From WSZY01 sp964559845 (GTDB lineage: Bacteria > Pseudomonadota > Zetaproteobacteria > Mariprofundales > Mariprofundaceae), in assembly GCA_964559845.1 (NCBI GenBank), contig CAZLJF010000042.1:1-13825 (forward strand): DNA of 13,825 nucleotides, in the 5' to 3' direction. A program made the translations under genes and the position numbers. How positions within the stretch are numbered: the first letter of the stretch is position 1; each line of letters begins with the position of its first letter. The notes beneath the pieces are model-generated. The model saw nothing but the letters and a program-made list of their open reading frames with translations. It was not told the DNA's origin and searched no databases. Of this stretch, positions 1-6,997 are shown in pieces.

Positions 1-413
1 GCGGCAGGTGCGTCATTGTCCATAATCGTGATGCCGATGCTGACAGCATCCGGGTATTGCGCGAAGAGGCGATAGGGGAGTGTGGCGGCATCATGCACTG
101 CTTTTCTGCCGACTGGGATACAGCCCGCGCAGCACTTGATCTGGGCATGTATATCTCTTTTTCCGGTAATGTAACCTTCAAGAATAATCAGCAGTTACGC
201 GATGTGGCCAGGAAAGTGCCCGAAGATCGTCTGCTGATCGAAACCGATGCACCATACCTGGCGCCAGTTCCCAGGCGCGGCAAACGCAACGAACCTGCCT
301 ATGTGCTGCATGTGGCCGAATGTATCGCCGAAGTTCGCGATCTGCCGCTGGAAGCGTTAGCTACAGCAACCACAGCAAATGCAATGCAGGTGTTCGGGCT
401 GGGAAAGGATTAA
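1..413 (+). CDS. tatD: TatD family metal-dependent hydrolase, 3' part only
   Basis: C-terminal half (about 136 residues) of a TatD-family metal-dependent deoxyribonuclease; the 5' part lies outside the window and the reading frame enters at base 3. The translation opens with VIVHNRDAD, the conserved metal-ligand strand of the family, followed by GGIMHCFS (second His ligand, near base 90) and ETDAPYLAP (catalytic Asp, about 241-267). The end, TTANAMQVFGL, is the usual last helix. Family members are about 260 residues, so about half is visible. TatD proteins are cytoplasmic 3'-5' exonucleases linked to DNA repair and quality control. The TAA stop (411-413) forms part of the terminal core site of an integron cassette array that converges on it; the recombination point lies directly behind the stop, so the protein is intact. 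Confidence 0.93.
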   Translation, partial: GRCVIVHNRDADADSIRVLREEAIGECGGIMHCFSADWDTARAALDLGMYISFSGNVTFKNNQQLRDVARKVPEDRLLIETDAPYLAPVPRRGKRNEPAYVLHVAECIAEVRDLPLEALATATTANAMQVFGLGKD

Positions 414-514
414 CGTCTAGACTGAGGGACTTGCTGGAGTGGTGATTGTTTTGTGCTTTAAATAGCACAAACAAGCGCCGCGGAAGCAAGTCCCCCTCAA
501 GCCAACTGTTATAT
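408..514 (-). other. attC recombination site of the SIR2-like cassette
   Basis: An imperfect palindrome of about 107 bases with the layout of an integron attC, read on the minus strand. The R'' box is ATATAAC (514-508) and the R' box GTTAATC (414-408). Long arms pair 423-434 with 486-499; one arm has five C where the other has three G, leaving two unpaired bases like the extrahelical bases that set attC strand polarity. A terminal hairpin pairs 446-457 with 464-474 (11 bp, one bulged T). R'' is the exact complement of GTTATAT at the far end of the same cassette (1509-1503), as expected when one attC is split by integration. The SIR2-like gene ends 5 bases away. Confidence 0.82.
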
Positions 515-1508
515 GCAATTATATATTCCACCAGTCTTGAAAATTTAGAATGTTCGCAACCTGAATGAGCTTTATATCCATCTCAGGAAGTTTGTCACCC
601 CAATAGGCTAGCCGCTCTTCTTCACTATGCTCACCTTCTCTTTCTATTATTACCACGTTTTTAGATACTAACCTCGTTGATATAACTTCATTCAAATGTG
701 TATCACAGCCCGAATAGCCGAAAAGAATAACTCTTTCAGACTCTTTAAGAGCAATACCTAAACGCTTCCAGTATTCACTGAGAATTGACGATGATTCGAT
801 AATTAGTGGTTTATGCTCTACATGGGTAAGAACGATATGCGACTTCTCGGTAGGACTTAGAAAAGTACGCTGGTCCCTCATTAACTTGTTGTTACCGATA
901 TACAGGGGCGAGCCATGTAGATGCATATACCATGATTGTTTATCAGGGTAAAGCCTATTCAGATTATCACTAGCAAAGCCCGATTTATGGAATCCATCTA
1001 TTAAGGTATCGTGATACCCATTTAACACCCTTGTTTTTACAAGTGCGTCATATAACAGGTTGTCGTAATTTAGAACTGCAACATGAGATGCTGTTTTGCG
1101 TATAAATGAGGATAGGGGCTCAATAAACTCACTGTTCAAATGCTCTCCTGATTTATGAAAGTATGAGGCTACTTCATGTATAAATCTTCTGAAGGCTTGC
1201 GGAAGTTCTCTTGATGCATTATTTAGCCATTCAACTTCTTCAGATTCAAATGCCTTTAGAAATCCTGCTGCGACAATAGCAACCTGTAATATGTCTAGCT
1301 GCTCTTCAGAGCTTGGGTATTCATCATTATCTATTCCACGAATAGCTGAAATTACCAAAGTTTTCTGATCGTCTGTAAAGTGTTCACTTTCGTTCCACGC
1401 ATACTCCAAGCCACTAGATAACTTAAAGTAGTCATTGTCTAGAGACCTGCCAAGTCCATTTCCAAAAATAAGCGTATAACGTGCCACCTTACCCCCTATT
1501 ACATATAA
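414..1508 (-). mobile_element. Integron gene cassette B (SIR2-like gene plus attC)
   Basis: A unit of about 1.1 kb bounded by two core sites: GTTATAT at 1509-1503 and GTTAATC at 414-408, both minus strand, cut after the G. It holds one gene (519-1487), a short leader with a ribosome binding site, and its attC behind the gene, which is the standard cassette build. The sequence is clearly richer in A+T than tadA or thiC, supporting foreign origin. No integrase gene adjoins it; the nearest integrase-like sequence is the relic near 11.65-11.95 kb. A cluster of this kind is called a CALIN (attC cluster lacking an integron integrase). Confidence 0.78.
519..1487 (-). CDS. SIR2-like domain protein (integron cassette gene)
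   Basis: A 322-residue protein resembling the SIR2-like fold. Visible motifs: FGNGLGRSLD (8-17), a dinucleotide-loop equivalent; LNYDNLLYDAL (139-149), the N-Y-D strand; MHLHGS (188-193), where H191 would match the catalytic His of SIR2 NAD-hydrolysing enzymes; and FGYSGCDTHLN (256-266), the late Rossmann strand with conserved Asp. No transmembrane segment, signal peptide or second domain is evident. I chose the GTG at 1487, preceded by AGGGGG; the open frame continues upstream to 1649 but that part lies in the neighbouring attC and cassette. SIR2-like NADases are effectors of several antiphage systems (Thoeris ThsA, DSR proteins), and integron cassettes are known to carry defence genes, so a defence role is likely but inferred. 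It may also be a catalytically inactive relative. Confidence 0.75.
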   Translation of the reverse strand: MARYTLIFGNGLGRSLDNDYFKLSSGLEYAWNESEHFTDDQKTLVISAIRGIDNDEYPSSEEQLDILQVAIVAAGFLKAFESEEVEWLNNASRELPQAFRRFIHEVASYFHKSGEHLNSEFIEPLSSFIRKTASHVAVLNYDNLLYDALVKTRVLNGYHDTLIDGFHKSGFASDNLNRLYPDKQSWYMHLHGSPLYIGNNKLMRDQRTFLSPTEKSHIVLTHVEHKPLIIESSSILSEYWKRLGIALKESERVILFGYSGCDTHLNEVISTRLVSKNVVIIEREGEHSEEERLAYWGDKLPEMDIKLIQVANILNFQDWWNI

Positions 1509-1563
1509 CGCCCTGCATGAGGGGCTGAGCGAAGCAAAGTCCCTCTCGATGCTTTGGTTAAGT
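1503..1563 (-). other. attC recombination site of cassette A
   Basis: A compact attC of 61 bases on the minus strand, directly behind the stop of the secreted-protein gene. R'' is ACTTAAC (1563-1557) and R' is GTTATAT (1509-1503). The arms 1515-1526 and 1538-1552 pair (GCATGAGGG with CCCTC-TCG-ATGC), with an extra TCG on one side as extrahelical bases, plus an inner GCTTCGC turn. Length is close to the known lower limit for attC. It separates the two cassettes cleanly: the SIR2-like gene starts 16 bases beyond its R' box. Confidence 0.85.
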
Positions 1564-2133
1564 ATCACTCCGAATACATAACTTCCGTACCAAGCAGGGG
1601 GGCTTGGCATCGAATTTCTTGGACACCCTCCTTGCCTTGTTGAAACCAAAGGAAGGAACCCTCAAGCACAGTGATGTTATCCAATTCTTGACCGAGTGAT
1701 TTGGGCTGATTTCTTGAAGCATACCCATCATGACTAAAATAAAGAGCAAGCACAGACTTTCCCCTTATGAGGGGTTCTCCAGTTTCAACATCTAGCCCCA
1801 GCCTTGCACGAAGAATATGGATTGTATTTGCGCACCACTTTTTTACCTGCTTTGAATTATCTGCTCGTTTAAATGAATGACCAAATATCTTGATTTGGGA
1901 CTTGTCCCAGTCTAGGCCAACTTTAACCTCTATATTTCCGACCTCAGGTACATCCAGTCCATCTAAGTCTTTTCTCAATTGCATGAATCCCCATTCAAGC
2001 ATCGTTACAGGTTCTTTCATTAAATAACGTAGAGTAGCGTTCGGTTCAGCTATAGCCCAATTTGAAAATGCTAACGTTGCCATAAACACCATTAAAATTT
2101 GATAACGCATCAGTTTCCCCCCTAGATACCTAA
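1509..2133 (-). mobile_element. Integron gene cassette A (secreted protein plus attC)
   Basis: A 625-base unit from the core site GTTAGGT (2134-2128, minus strand, an exact match to GTTRRRY) to the recombination point in the attC at 1503-1563. It holds one gene with a strong leader ribosome binding site and its attC. The R'' box ACTTAAC is complementary to GTTAGGT at six of seven positions, which supports the assigned left end. A+T-rich like cassette B. The array would have been fed from an attI site or earlier cassette to the right of 2134. Confidence 0.7.
1565..2110 (-). CDS. Hypothetical secreted protein (integron cassette gene)
   Basis: A 181-residue protein of no family I recognise. It begins with a classical signal peptide: MRYQ, a hydrophobic stretch to about residue 20, and an AIA|EP site after A21, so it should be exported to the periplasm. 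The mature part (about 160 residues) is mixed alpha/beta with two Cys (in KKWCANT and IRCQAP) that could form a disulphide. There is no lipobox and no later membrane segment. The ATG at 2110 follows GGGGGGAAACTG, a strong ribosome binding site. The stop lies two bases before the R'' box of its attC. Many cassette proteins are secreted and unknown; no function is proposed. Confidence 0.72.
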   Translation of the reverse strand: MRYQILMVFMATLAFSNWAIAEPNATLRYLMKEPVTMLEWGFMQLRKDLDGLDVPEVGNIEVKVGLDWDKSQIKIFGHSFKRADNSKQVKKWCANTIHILRARLGLDVETGEPLIRGKSVLALYFSHDGYASRNQPKSLGQELDNITVLEGSFLWFQQGKEGVQEIRCQAPLLGTEVMYSE

Positions 2134-2260
2134 CTAATCCAATATGAGGACAAAAGATTCCTCATATTTTCTTTCTATAGACGGAAAGCAATTCCTGACT
2201 ATCGGATATTGAAGACCAAAACAGGAAATCCCCCCCCTGACAGGTCGAATTGTTAACGGA
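2128..2260 (-). other. Left core site of cassette A, perhaps a degenerate attC
   Basis: The core GTTAGGT (2134-2128, minus strand) matches GTTRRRY exactly and marks where cassette A was joined. The preceding 120 bases end at a GTTAAC (2253-2260 area) whose flank, AACAATTC, partly mirrors TAACTAATCC next to the core, as worn outer arms of a longer attC might. The interior holds a C run (about 2231-2238) and a hairpin (2141-2168). No clear L' and L'' boxes were found, so this is either a decayed attC, a non-canonical target, or only a core site. Confidence 0.35.
2141..2168 (+). terminator. Perfect 10-bp inverted repeat with T-rich tail
   Basis: AATATGAGGA (2141-2150) and TCCTCATATT (2159-2168) form a perfect stem around an 8-base loop. 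On the plus strand it is followed by TTCTTTCT, so it could work as a weak factor-independent terminator for transcripts crossing the cassettes from the tatD side. The stem is A+T-rich and no plus-strand gene ends nearby. It may instead be part of the attachment region upstream of cassette A or a protein binding site. Confidence 0.35.
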
Positions 2261-2309
2261 AGAACGGGGCAGGGTCAATACCACAAAGAAAAGAGGTGTT
2301 TAAGCTCGG

Positions 2310-2786
2310 TCAAGCCGCTGTTTCTCTTCCGCTTCGCCGTTGTCTGAAAAAATCTTTCAGCAGTGCGCCGCAGGCATCAGCAAGCAGACCCGATACCACC
2401 CTGGGCTGATGATTCAGCCTTTTATCGCTCAAAACCGATGCGATGGATTCCACGGCGCCGGTTTTGGGATCGGTTGCACCATATACGACACGGCCGATAC
2501 GGGCATGGACAATGGCGCCGGCACACATCGTGCACGGCTCCAGTGTTACATAGAGTGTGGAGCCGGTGAGGCGATAGTTTCCCACTGTTTCACAGGCATC
2601 GCGGATCACACGCATTTCGGCATGGGCGGATGCATCGTGTGTGGATATCGGTGCATTATGGGAGGCAAACGCCTGTCCATCCTCCGTCAGCAGCACGGCC
2701 CCTACAGGCACCTCGCCTTTTGCCGCAGCAATTTCAGCCTGTTGCAATGCCATCTTCATGTAATCGCTGTCGCTGTTTTGTGCCAT
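2310..2786 (-). CDS. tadA: tRNA-specific adenosine-34 deaminase
   Basis: A 158-residue TadA, the zinc enzyme that converts adenosine to inosine at the wobble position of tRNA-Arg(ACG). The cytidine-deaminase fold is plain: GEVPVGAV (24-31), HAE (55-57; H55 binds zinc, E57 shuttles the proton), and PCTMC (84-88; C85 and C88 bind zinc), followed by ARIGRVVYGATDPKTGA typical of TadA. Length is normal. The ATG at 2786 is five bases behind the stop of the permease gene, so it is probably the last gene of that minus-strand operon. The cassette region follows its 3' end. An essential gene in many bacteria, consistent with its intact state. Confidence 0.95.
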   Translation of the reverse strand: MAQNSDSDYMKMALQQAEIAAAKGEVPVGAVLLTEDGQAFASHNAPISTHDASAHAEMRVIRDACETVGNYRLTGSTLYVTLEPCTMCAGAIVHARIGRVVYGATDPKTGAVESIASVLSDKRLNHQPRVVSGLLADACGALLKDFFRQRRSGRETAA

Positions 2787-2791
2787 GTTGA

Positions 2792-3622
2792 TCAGGGCCT
2801 ACGCCTGCCGGCCTTCGGATCGAAATGGTCACGCAGACCTTCGCCAAGAAGGTTGTAGCCCAGTACAGTGATCAGAATGGCCAGTCCGGGATAGAGGGAG
2901 AGCCACCAGGCGATCTGAATATTGTCTTTGCCCTCGGTCAGCATATTGCCCCAGGAGGGGTCCGGCGGCTGCACACCCAGGCCAAGGAAAGAGAGCCCGG
3001 ACTCGATCAGCACTGCACCGGCCACACCCAGCACCGCCGAAACAAGAATCGGGCCGATGGCGTTGGGAAGCAGATAACGCCAGATCAGTTGAAAGGAGGA
3101 GAGGCCAAGGCTGTATGCCGCCAGAACAAACTCGCGCTCGCGCAAAGATAAAAACTCGGCACGCACCAGACGTGTCACCCCCATCCATGAAGTCAGGCCA
3201 ATGACAATCATGATGTTCCAGATCGAAGGTTCGAGAAATGCGATAACGGCAAGAATCAGGAAAAAGGTCGGAAAACAGAGCACCATATCGGTCAGGCGCA
3301 TCAGCGCCGCATCAATTCTGCCGCCATAGTGGCCGGCCACGGCACCAAGGATAATGCCAACAACCATGGCAATGCCAACGGCAACAAAACCGACGGCCAG
3401 TGAGACTCTGGCGCCAAAGAGCATACGGGAGAAAACGTCACGTCCCAGTGTATCGGTACCGCACCAGTGCTCCCATGAAGGGGGTAGCAGAATATCGCGC
3501 ACATGGATGTCTTCCGGGTCATAGGGGGCAATGAGAGGCGCCAGGATGGCAAGCAGCGCAATGGTTGCAACCACAAGGCCGCCAACCAGTATCAGCGGGT
3601 TCTTCATGAAAAGATCTCTCAT
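2792..3622 (-). CDS. OppC/DppC-type peptide ABC transporter permease
   Basis: A 276-residue inner-membrane permease of the OppC/DppC family. It shows the short N-terminal helix (8-33), the GTDTLGRDVFSR motif (55-66) diagnostic of this family, about five further helices, and the EAA loop with its Gly (about 164-187) that docks on the ATPase. The end, LLGEGLRDHFDP, is also typical. Its ATG overlaps the oppB-like stop as ATGA (3622-3619), indicating coupled translation. A second possible start is Met6. Substrate may be oligopeptides, dipeptides or nickel; neither binding protein nor ATPase lies in the window, so the substrate stays open. Confidence 0.93.
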   Translation of the reverse strand: MRDLFMKNPLILVGGLVVATIALLAILAPLIAPYDPEDIHVRDILLPPSWEHWCGTDTLGRDVFSRMLFGARVSLAVGFVAVGIAMVVGIILGAVAGHYGGRIDAALMRLTDMVLCFPTFFLILAVIAFLEPSIWNIMIVIGLTSWMGVTRLVRAEFLSLREREFVLAAYSLGLSSFQLIWRYLLPNAIGPILVSAVLGVAGAVLIESGLSFLGLGVQPPDPSWGNMLTEGKDNIQIAWWLSLYPGLAILITVLGYNLLGEGLRDHFDPKAGRRRP

Positions 3623-4602
3623 CCTCTGCTGCCGTGCCGGATGCGGGGATCGGCCCAGGCGTAGGAGAGGTCGGCCAGCAGGTTGCCGAACAGCGTCAGC
3701 ACCGCACCAATGACGGTAATCCCCATGACCAGCGGATAGTCACGGGAGAGCACCGCCTCATAAAAGAGCAGGCCCATGCCCGGAATGGAGAAGAGCTGTT
3801 CAACAATCACTGAGCCGCCAATCAGGCCGGGGATGGAGAGGCCCAGCAGGGTAATAATCGGCAGCATGGCATTTTTCAGAGCCAGGCGGTAGCGGATAGA
3901 GTGTTCGGATACACCCATGGCACGGGCGGTTGTAATATAATCTGCCCGAATCACATCCAGCATGCCACTGCGCATGAACCGGCTCATGCCGGCAAGGCCG
4001 CCGATGGCAGAGACAAATACCGGCAGGATCAGGTGTTTCATCAGATCGAGTTGCTGCCCGATGAAGCTCATCTGCTGCCAGCCGTAATCATGAATGCCCG
4101 AAACAGGGAGAAGGTTTGTATTGACGCCCAGCCAGATCATCAACAGCAGGCCGAGCCAGAAGGAGGGGATGGCAAAACCGACAAAAACAAAAATCGTCAT
4201 GCCGCGATCAAACCATGAATTCTGGCGAACGGCCGAGGCGACGCCAATCGGAATGGCAATCGCCAGAATCAGCAGCATGGCGAGGATATTGATCCACAGG
4301 GTCACCGGCAGGCGTTCAGCCACCTTGTCGAGAACAGGGCGCGCATCGGCGGAGAATGAGTTGCCGAAATCGAGAAGCGCCAATCTTTTCAGCCAGTTCC
4401 AGTACTGTTCATGAAGTGGTTTATCAAGGCCGTAATAGGCGCGCAGGCGCTCGATGTCATCTGCGGAGACCTTGGGGTTAAATTCACCACCCACCACACT
4501 CGGCTCACCCGGCGCCAGATGCATCATGCCAAAAGAGATGATGGTAATGCCGATCAGAAGCGGGATCATCCCGATGAGACGTTTTAGCGCATACTGCTTC
4601 AT
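3619..4602 (-). CDS. OppB/DppB-type peptide ABC transporter permease
   Basis: A 327-residue permease partner of the OppC-type protein. N-terminal helix (about 9-30) leads into FGMMHLAPGEP, the family signature, followed by a periplasmic domain (about 35-98) containing YYGLDKPLHEQY and LLDFGNSF, also typical. Five further helices follow, with the EAA loop at about 221-246 (DYITTARAMGV to LKNAMLP). The ending SYAWADPRIR is characteristic. The start at 4602 has GGGG a few bases upstream. First gene of the oppB-oppC-tadA run; only 83 bases separate it from the divergent CDF relic. Confidence 0.93.
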   Translation of the reverse strand: MKQYALKRLIGMIPLLIGITIISFGMMHLAPGEPSVVGGEFNPKVSADDIERLRAYYGLDKPLHEQYWNWLKRLALLDFGNSFSADARPVLDKVAERLPVTLWINILAMLLILAIAIPIGVASAVRQNSWFDRGMTIFVFVGFAIPSFWLGLLLMIWLGVNTNLLPVSGIHDYGWQQMSFIGQQLDLMKHLILPVFVSAIGGLAGMSRFMRSGMLDVIRADYITTARAMGVSEHSIRYRLALKNAMLPIITLLGLSIPGLIGGSVIVEQLFSIPGMGLLFYEAVLSRDYPLVMGITVIGAVLTLFGNLLADLSYAWADPRIRHGSRG

Positions 4603-4685
4603 TGCCCCGCAGTGTAGTGAAGAAAGTTGGCGGCTGTAAGTATCTTGTTATTGATCACACAGACGGCTAAGTTGTTTCACATAAT

Positions 4686-4931
4686 ATGAGCGGTCATCAC
4701 TATCCCCGTCACAGCCATCTGAACGCCGCGCTGGCACTGACGGCCCTGTTTGCAGCTGTTGAGCTGGCAGGCGGACTCATCTCCGGACTGCTGCCCGGCA
4801 GAGAACCGGCCATGTCGGCACATATCCGCTGCCAGGGCATGAAGATGCGCAGTGAGATACCTGGCGGCAATCTTCAGCAGTGCGTGAACACATTCGGCAT
4901 GACCCACGCAACCTTCCGGCCGGAAGAGTAG
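4686..4931 (+). pseudogene. Internally deleted CDF-family cation efflux gene
   Basis: An 81-codon open frame that joins the two ends of a cation diffusion facilitator (CzcD/ZitB type). Residues 1-34 (His-rich start, then LNAALALTALFAAVELAGGL) match the cytoplasmic tail and first helix of CDF proteins. Residues 41-81 (PAMSAHI to FGMTHATFRPEE) match the C-terminal metal-binding domain (usual pattern LTAHV to FGIEHATLQ-E). A complete CDF protein is about 300 residues, so roughly 200 residues, including helices II-VI with the zinc site, are missing. The frame is kept across the junction (about residues 34-41). No ribosome binding site is evident. Transport function must be lost; expression of the small fusion is not excluded. 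Confidence 0.7.
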
Positions 4932-4932
4932 G

Positions 4933-5064
4933 AGTGCCATCCCGATGAGCCTGTTTCTCACTGAACAGACCCTGATCTGTTTCATATTAAAACCCTACAC
5001 ACATTCACTATATCTCGATGGACTGGTCAGGTAGAGTCCGTCGCTCGTTTCTAATGGAGGTTTC
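4933..5064 (+). promoter_or_regulatory. thiC leader with possible worn TPP-riboswitch traces
   Basis: The leader of thiC would normally carry a THI-box. Here only traces appear in the right order: GTGCC (4934-4938), GATGAG (4944-4949) and CCTGATCTG (4971-4979), but the 3' block (GCCAGCG-AGGGA) and the expected P2 pairing are absent. A small hairpin (4964-4969 with 4976-4981) overlaps the third block. The thiC ribosome binding site GGAGG lies about 7 bases before the ATG. I would not call a functional riboswitch. Confidence 0.2.
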
Positions 5065-6924
5065 ATGAAAGAGTCGAGCAGGCAGGCAGCGGTCACCACA
5101 ACCGATGCAAAGCAACCTTTTCCGAATTCAACAAAGGTCTATATCGAAGGCTCGCGTCCTGATATCCGGGTGCCGATGCGTGAAATTACACTGTCGCCAA
5201 CAAAGACTTCCGAAGGCGTTGAAGAGAATCCCCCTGTGCTTGTTTATGACACCTCAGGCCCCTACACCGATCCTGAAGTGGAAATTGACCTGGAAAAGGG
5301 GCTGCCGCTGGTGCGTGAAGCGTGGATTGAGGAGCGGCAGGATACAGCCATGCTCGCAGAGCTCTCTTCTGATTACGGGAAGGTGCGCCGTGATGATGAG
5401 AGTCTGGATGCACTCCGTTTCAGGCACCTGCGCTCTCCACGCAAGGCAAAGCCAGGCAAAAATGTTTCCCAGATGCACTATGCACGGCAGGGCATCATTA
5501 CGCCGGAAATGGAGTATGTGGCGATTCGTGAGAATCAGAGGCGCGAGCATCTGCGTGAAATTACCAGGCAGCATCCGGGTGAATCATTCGGCGCCAGCAT
5601 TCCACGTGTCATTACACCCGAGTTTGTACGTGATGAAGTTGCCCGCGGCCGCGCCATTATTCCTGCCAACATCAACCATCCTGAACTGGAACCGATGATT
5701 ATCGGTCGCAACTTCCTGGTAAAAATCAACGGTAATATCGGTAATTCCGCTGTTACCTCTTCCATTGAGGAGGAGGTGGAGAAGATGACCTGGGCAACGC
5801 GCTGGGGTTCGGACACCATCATGGATCTCTCCACAGGCAAAAACATCCATGAAACACGCGAATGGATCATCCGCAATGCTGCCGTGCCGATCGGCACTGT
5901 GCCGATCTATCAGGCGCTGGAGAAGGTGGATGGCGTTGCCGAAGAGCTGACCTGGGAGGTGTTCCGCGACACGTTGATCGAACAGGCGGAGCAGGGGGTG
6001 GACTATTTCACCATCCATGCCGGCGTGCTGCTGCGTTATGTGCCGATGACTGCGAAACGTCTGGCCGGCATTGTCTCGCGCGGTGGTTCGATCATGGCCA
6101 AGTGGTGCCTGTCGCATCATAAGGAGAACTTCCTCTATACCCACTTTGAAGATATCTGCGAAATCATGAAGGCCTATGATGTCTCCTTCTCGCTGGGTGA
6201 CGGCCTGCGTCCCGGTGCAATCGCCGATGCCAATGATGAAGCGCAATTGAGTGAGCTGAAAACACTCGGGGAACTGACAAAAATTGCCTGGAAACATGAT
6301 GTGCAGACGATGATTGAGGGCCCCGGCCATGTGCCGATGCAGATGATCAAGGAGAACATGGATCTGCAGCTGGAATATTGCAATGAAGCGCCGTTTTATA
6401 CGCTTGGCCCGCTGACCACCGATATCGCACCCGGTTATGATCATATCACCTCCGGTATCGGAGCGGCACAGATTGGCTGGTATGGCTGTGCCATGCTCTG
6501 CTATGTCACACCGAAAGAACATCTGGGACTGCCCAATCGAGATGATGTGAAGTCAGGCGTGATTTCCTACAAGATTGCCGCCCATGCAGCCGATCTGGCC
6601 AAGGGGCATCCGGGTGCGCAGCAGCGCGATGATGCACTCTCCAAGGCACGCTTTGAGTTCCGCTGGGAAGACCAGTTCAATCTGAGTCTTGATCCGGATA
6701 CGGCAAGATCGTTCCATGATGAAACCATGCCGAAGGATAGCGCCAAGGTGGCGCACTTCTGCTCCATGTGCGGGCCGAAGTTCTGCTCGATGAAAATCAC
6801 CCGGGATGTGCGTGATTATGCCAAAAAGCATGGTCTGGAAACGCGTGAGGCCATTGAGAGTGGTATGGCCGAACAGTCTGAGGAGTTTACACGCAGAGGC
6901 TCGGAGATTTATCACAAGGCCTGA
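5065..6924 (+). CDS. thiC: Phosphomethylpyrimidine synthase
   Basis: A 619-residue ThiC, the non-canonical radical-SAM enzyme that converts aminoimidazole ribotide to HMP-phosphate in thiamin synthesis. It has the proteobacterial N-terminal domain (FPNSTKVYIEG, about 20-30, and RPDIRVPMREI), the barrel with VNIGNS-like NGNIGNSAVTSS, ATRWGSDTIMDLSTG, VPIGTVPIYQ, GVDYFTIHAGV, the zinc-site regions EGPGHVP and DHITS-IG, and the cluster motif C566-x2-C569-x4-C574 (CSMCGPKFC). Length is normal. A clear GGAGG precedes the ATG. No other thi gene is in the window, so thiC stands alone here, downstream of the CDF relic. Regulation by TPP cannot be confirmed from its leader. Confidence 0.97.
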   Translation: MKESSRQAAVTTTDAKQPFPNSTKVYIEGSRPDIRVPMREITLSPTKTSEGVEENPPVLVYDTSGPYTDPEVEIDLEKGLPLVREAWIEERQDTAMLAELSSDYGKVRRDDESLDALRFRHLRSPRKAKPGKNVSQMHYARQGIITPEMEYVAIRENQRREHLREITRQHPGESFGASIPRVITPEFVRDEVARGRAIIPANINHPELEPMIIGRNFLVKINGNIGNSAVTSSIEEEVEKMTWATRWGSDTIMDLSTGKNIHETREWIIRNAAVPIGTVPIYQALEKVDGVAEELTWEVFRDTLIEQAEQGVDYFTIHAGVLLRYVPMTAKRLAGIVSRGGSIMAKWCLSHHKENFLYTHFEDICEIMKAYDVSFSLGDGLRPGAIADANDEAQLSELKTLGELTKIAWKHDVQTMIEGPGHVPMQMIKENMDLQLEYCNEAPFYTLGPLTTDIAPGYDHITSGIGAAQIGWYGCAMLCYVTPKEHLGLPNRDDVKSGVISYKIAAHAADLAKGHPGAQQRDDALSKARFEFRWEDQFNLSLDPDTARSFHDETMPKDSAKVAHFCSMCGPKFCSMKITRDVRDYAKKHGLETREAIESGMAEQSEEFTRRGSEIYHKA

Positions 6925-6997
6925 CAAGATTGAACACATTTTCAGTCCGTTTAAGCTGTCGGCCCGGAAAAATCAAGGAGCGAAATAAGAGGAGATT

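Noticed and set aside
1488..1649. Longer N-terminus for the SIR2-like protein
   Set aside because: The extra 54 codons cross the attC and the end of the neighbouring cassette gene; the motif-bearing protein starts sensibly at GTG 1487.
2231..2238. C run as a phase-variable tract
   Set aside because: It lies in a non-coding interval away from any start or promoter I can recognise, so there is no evidence of a switching role.
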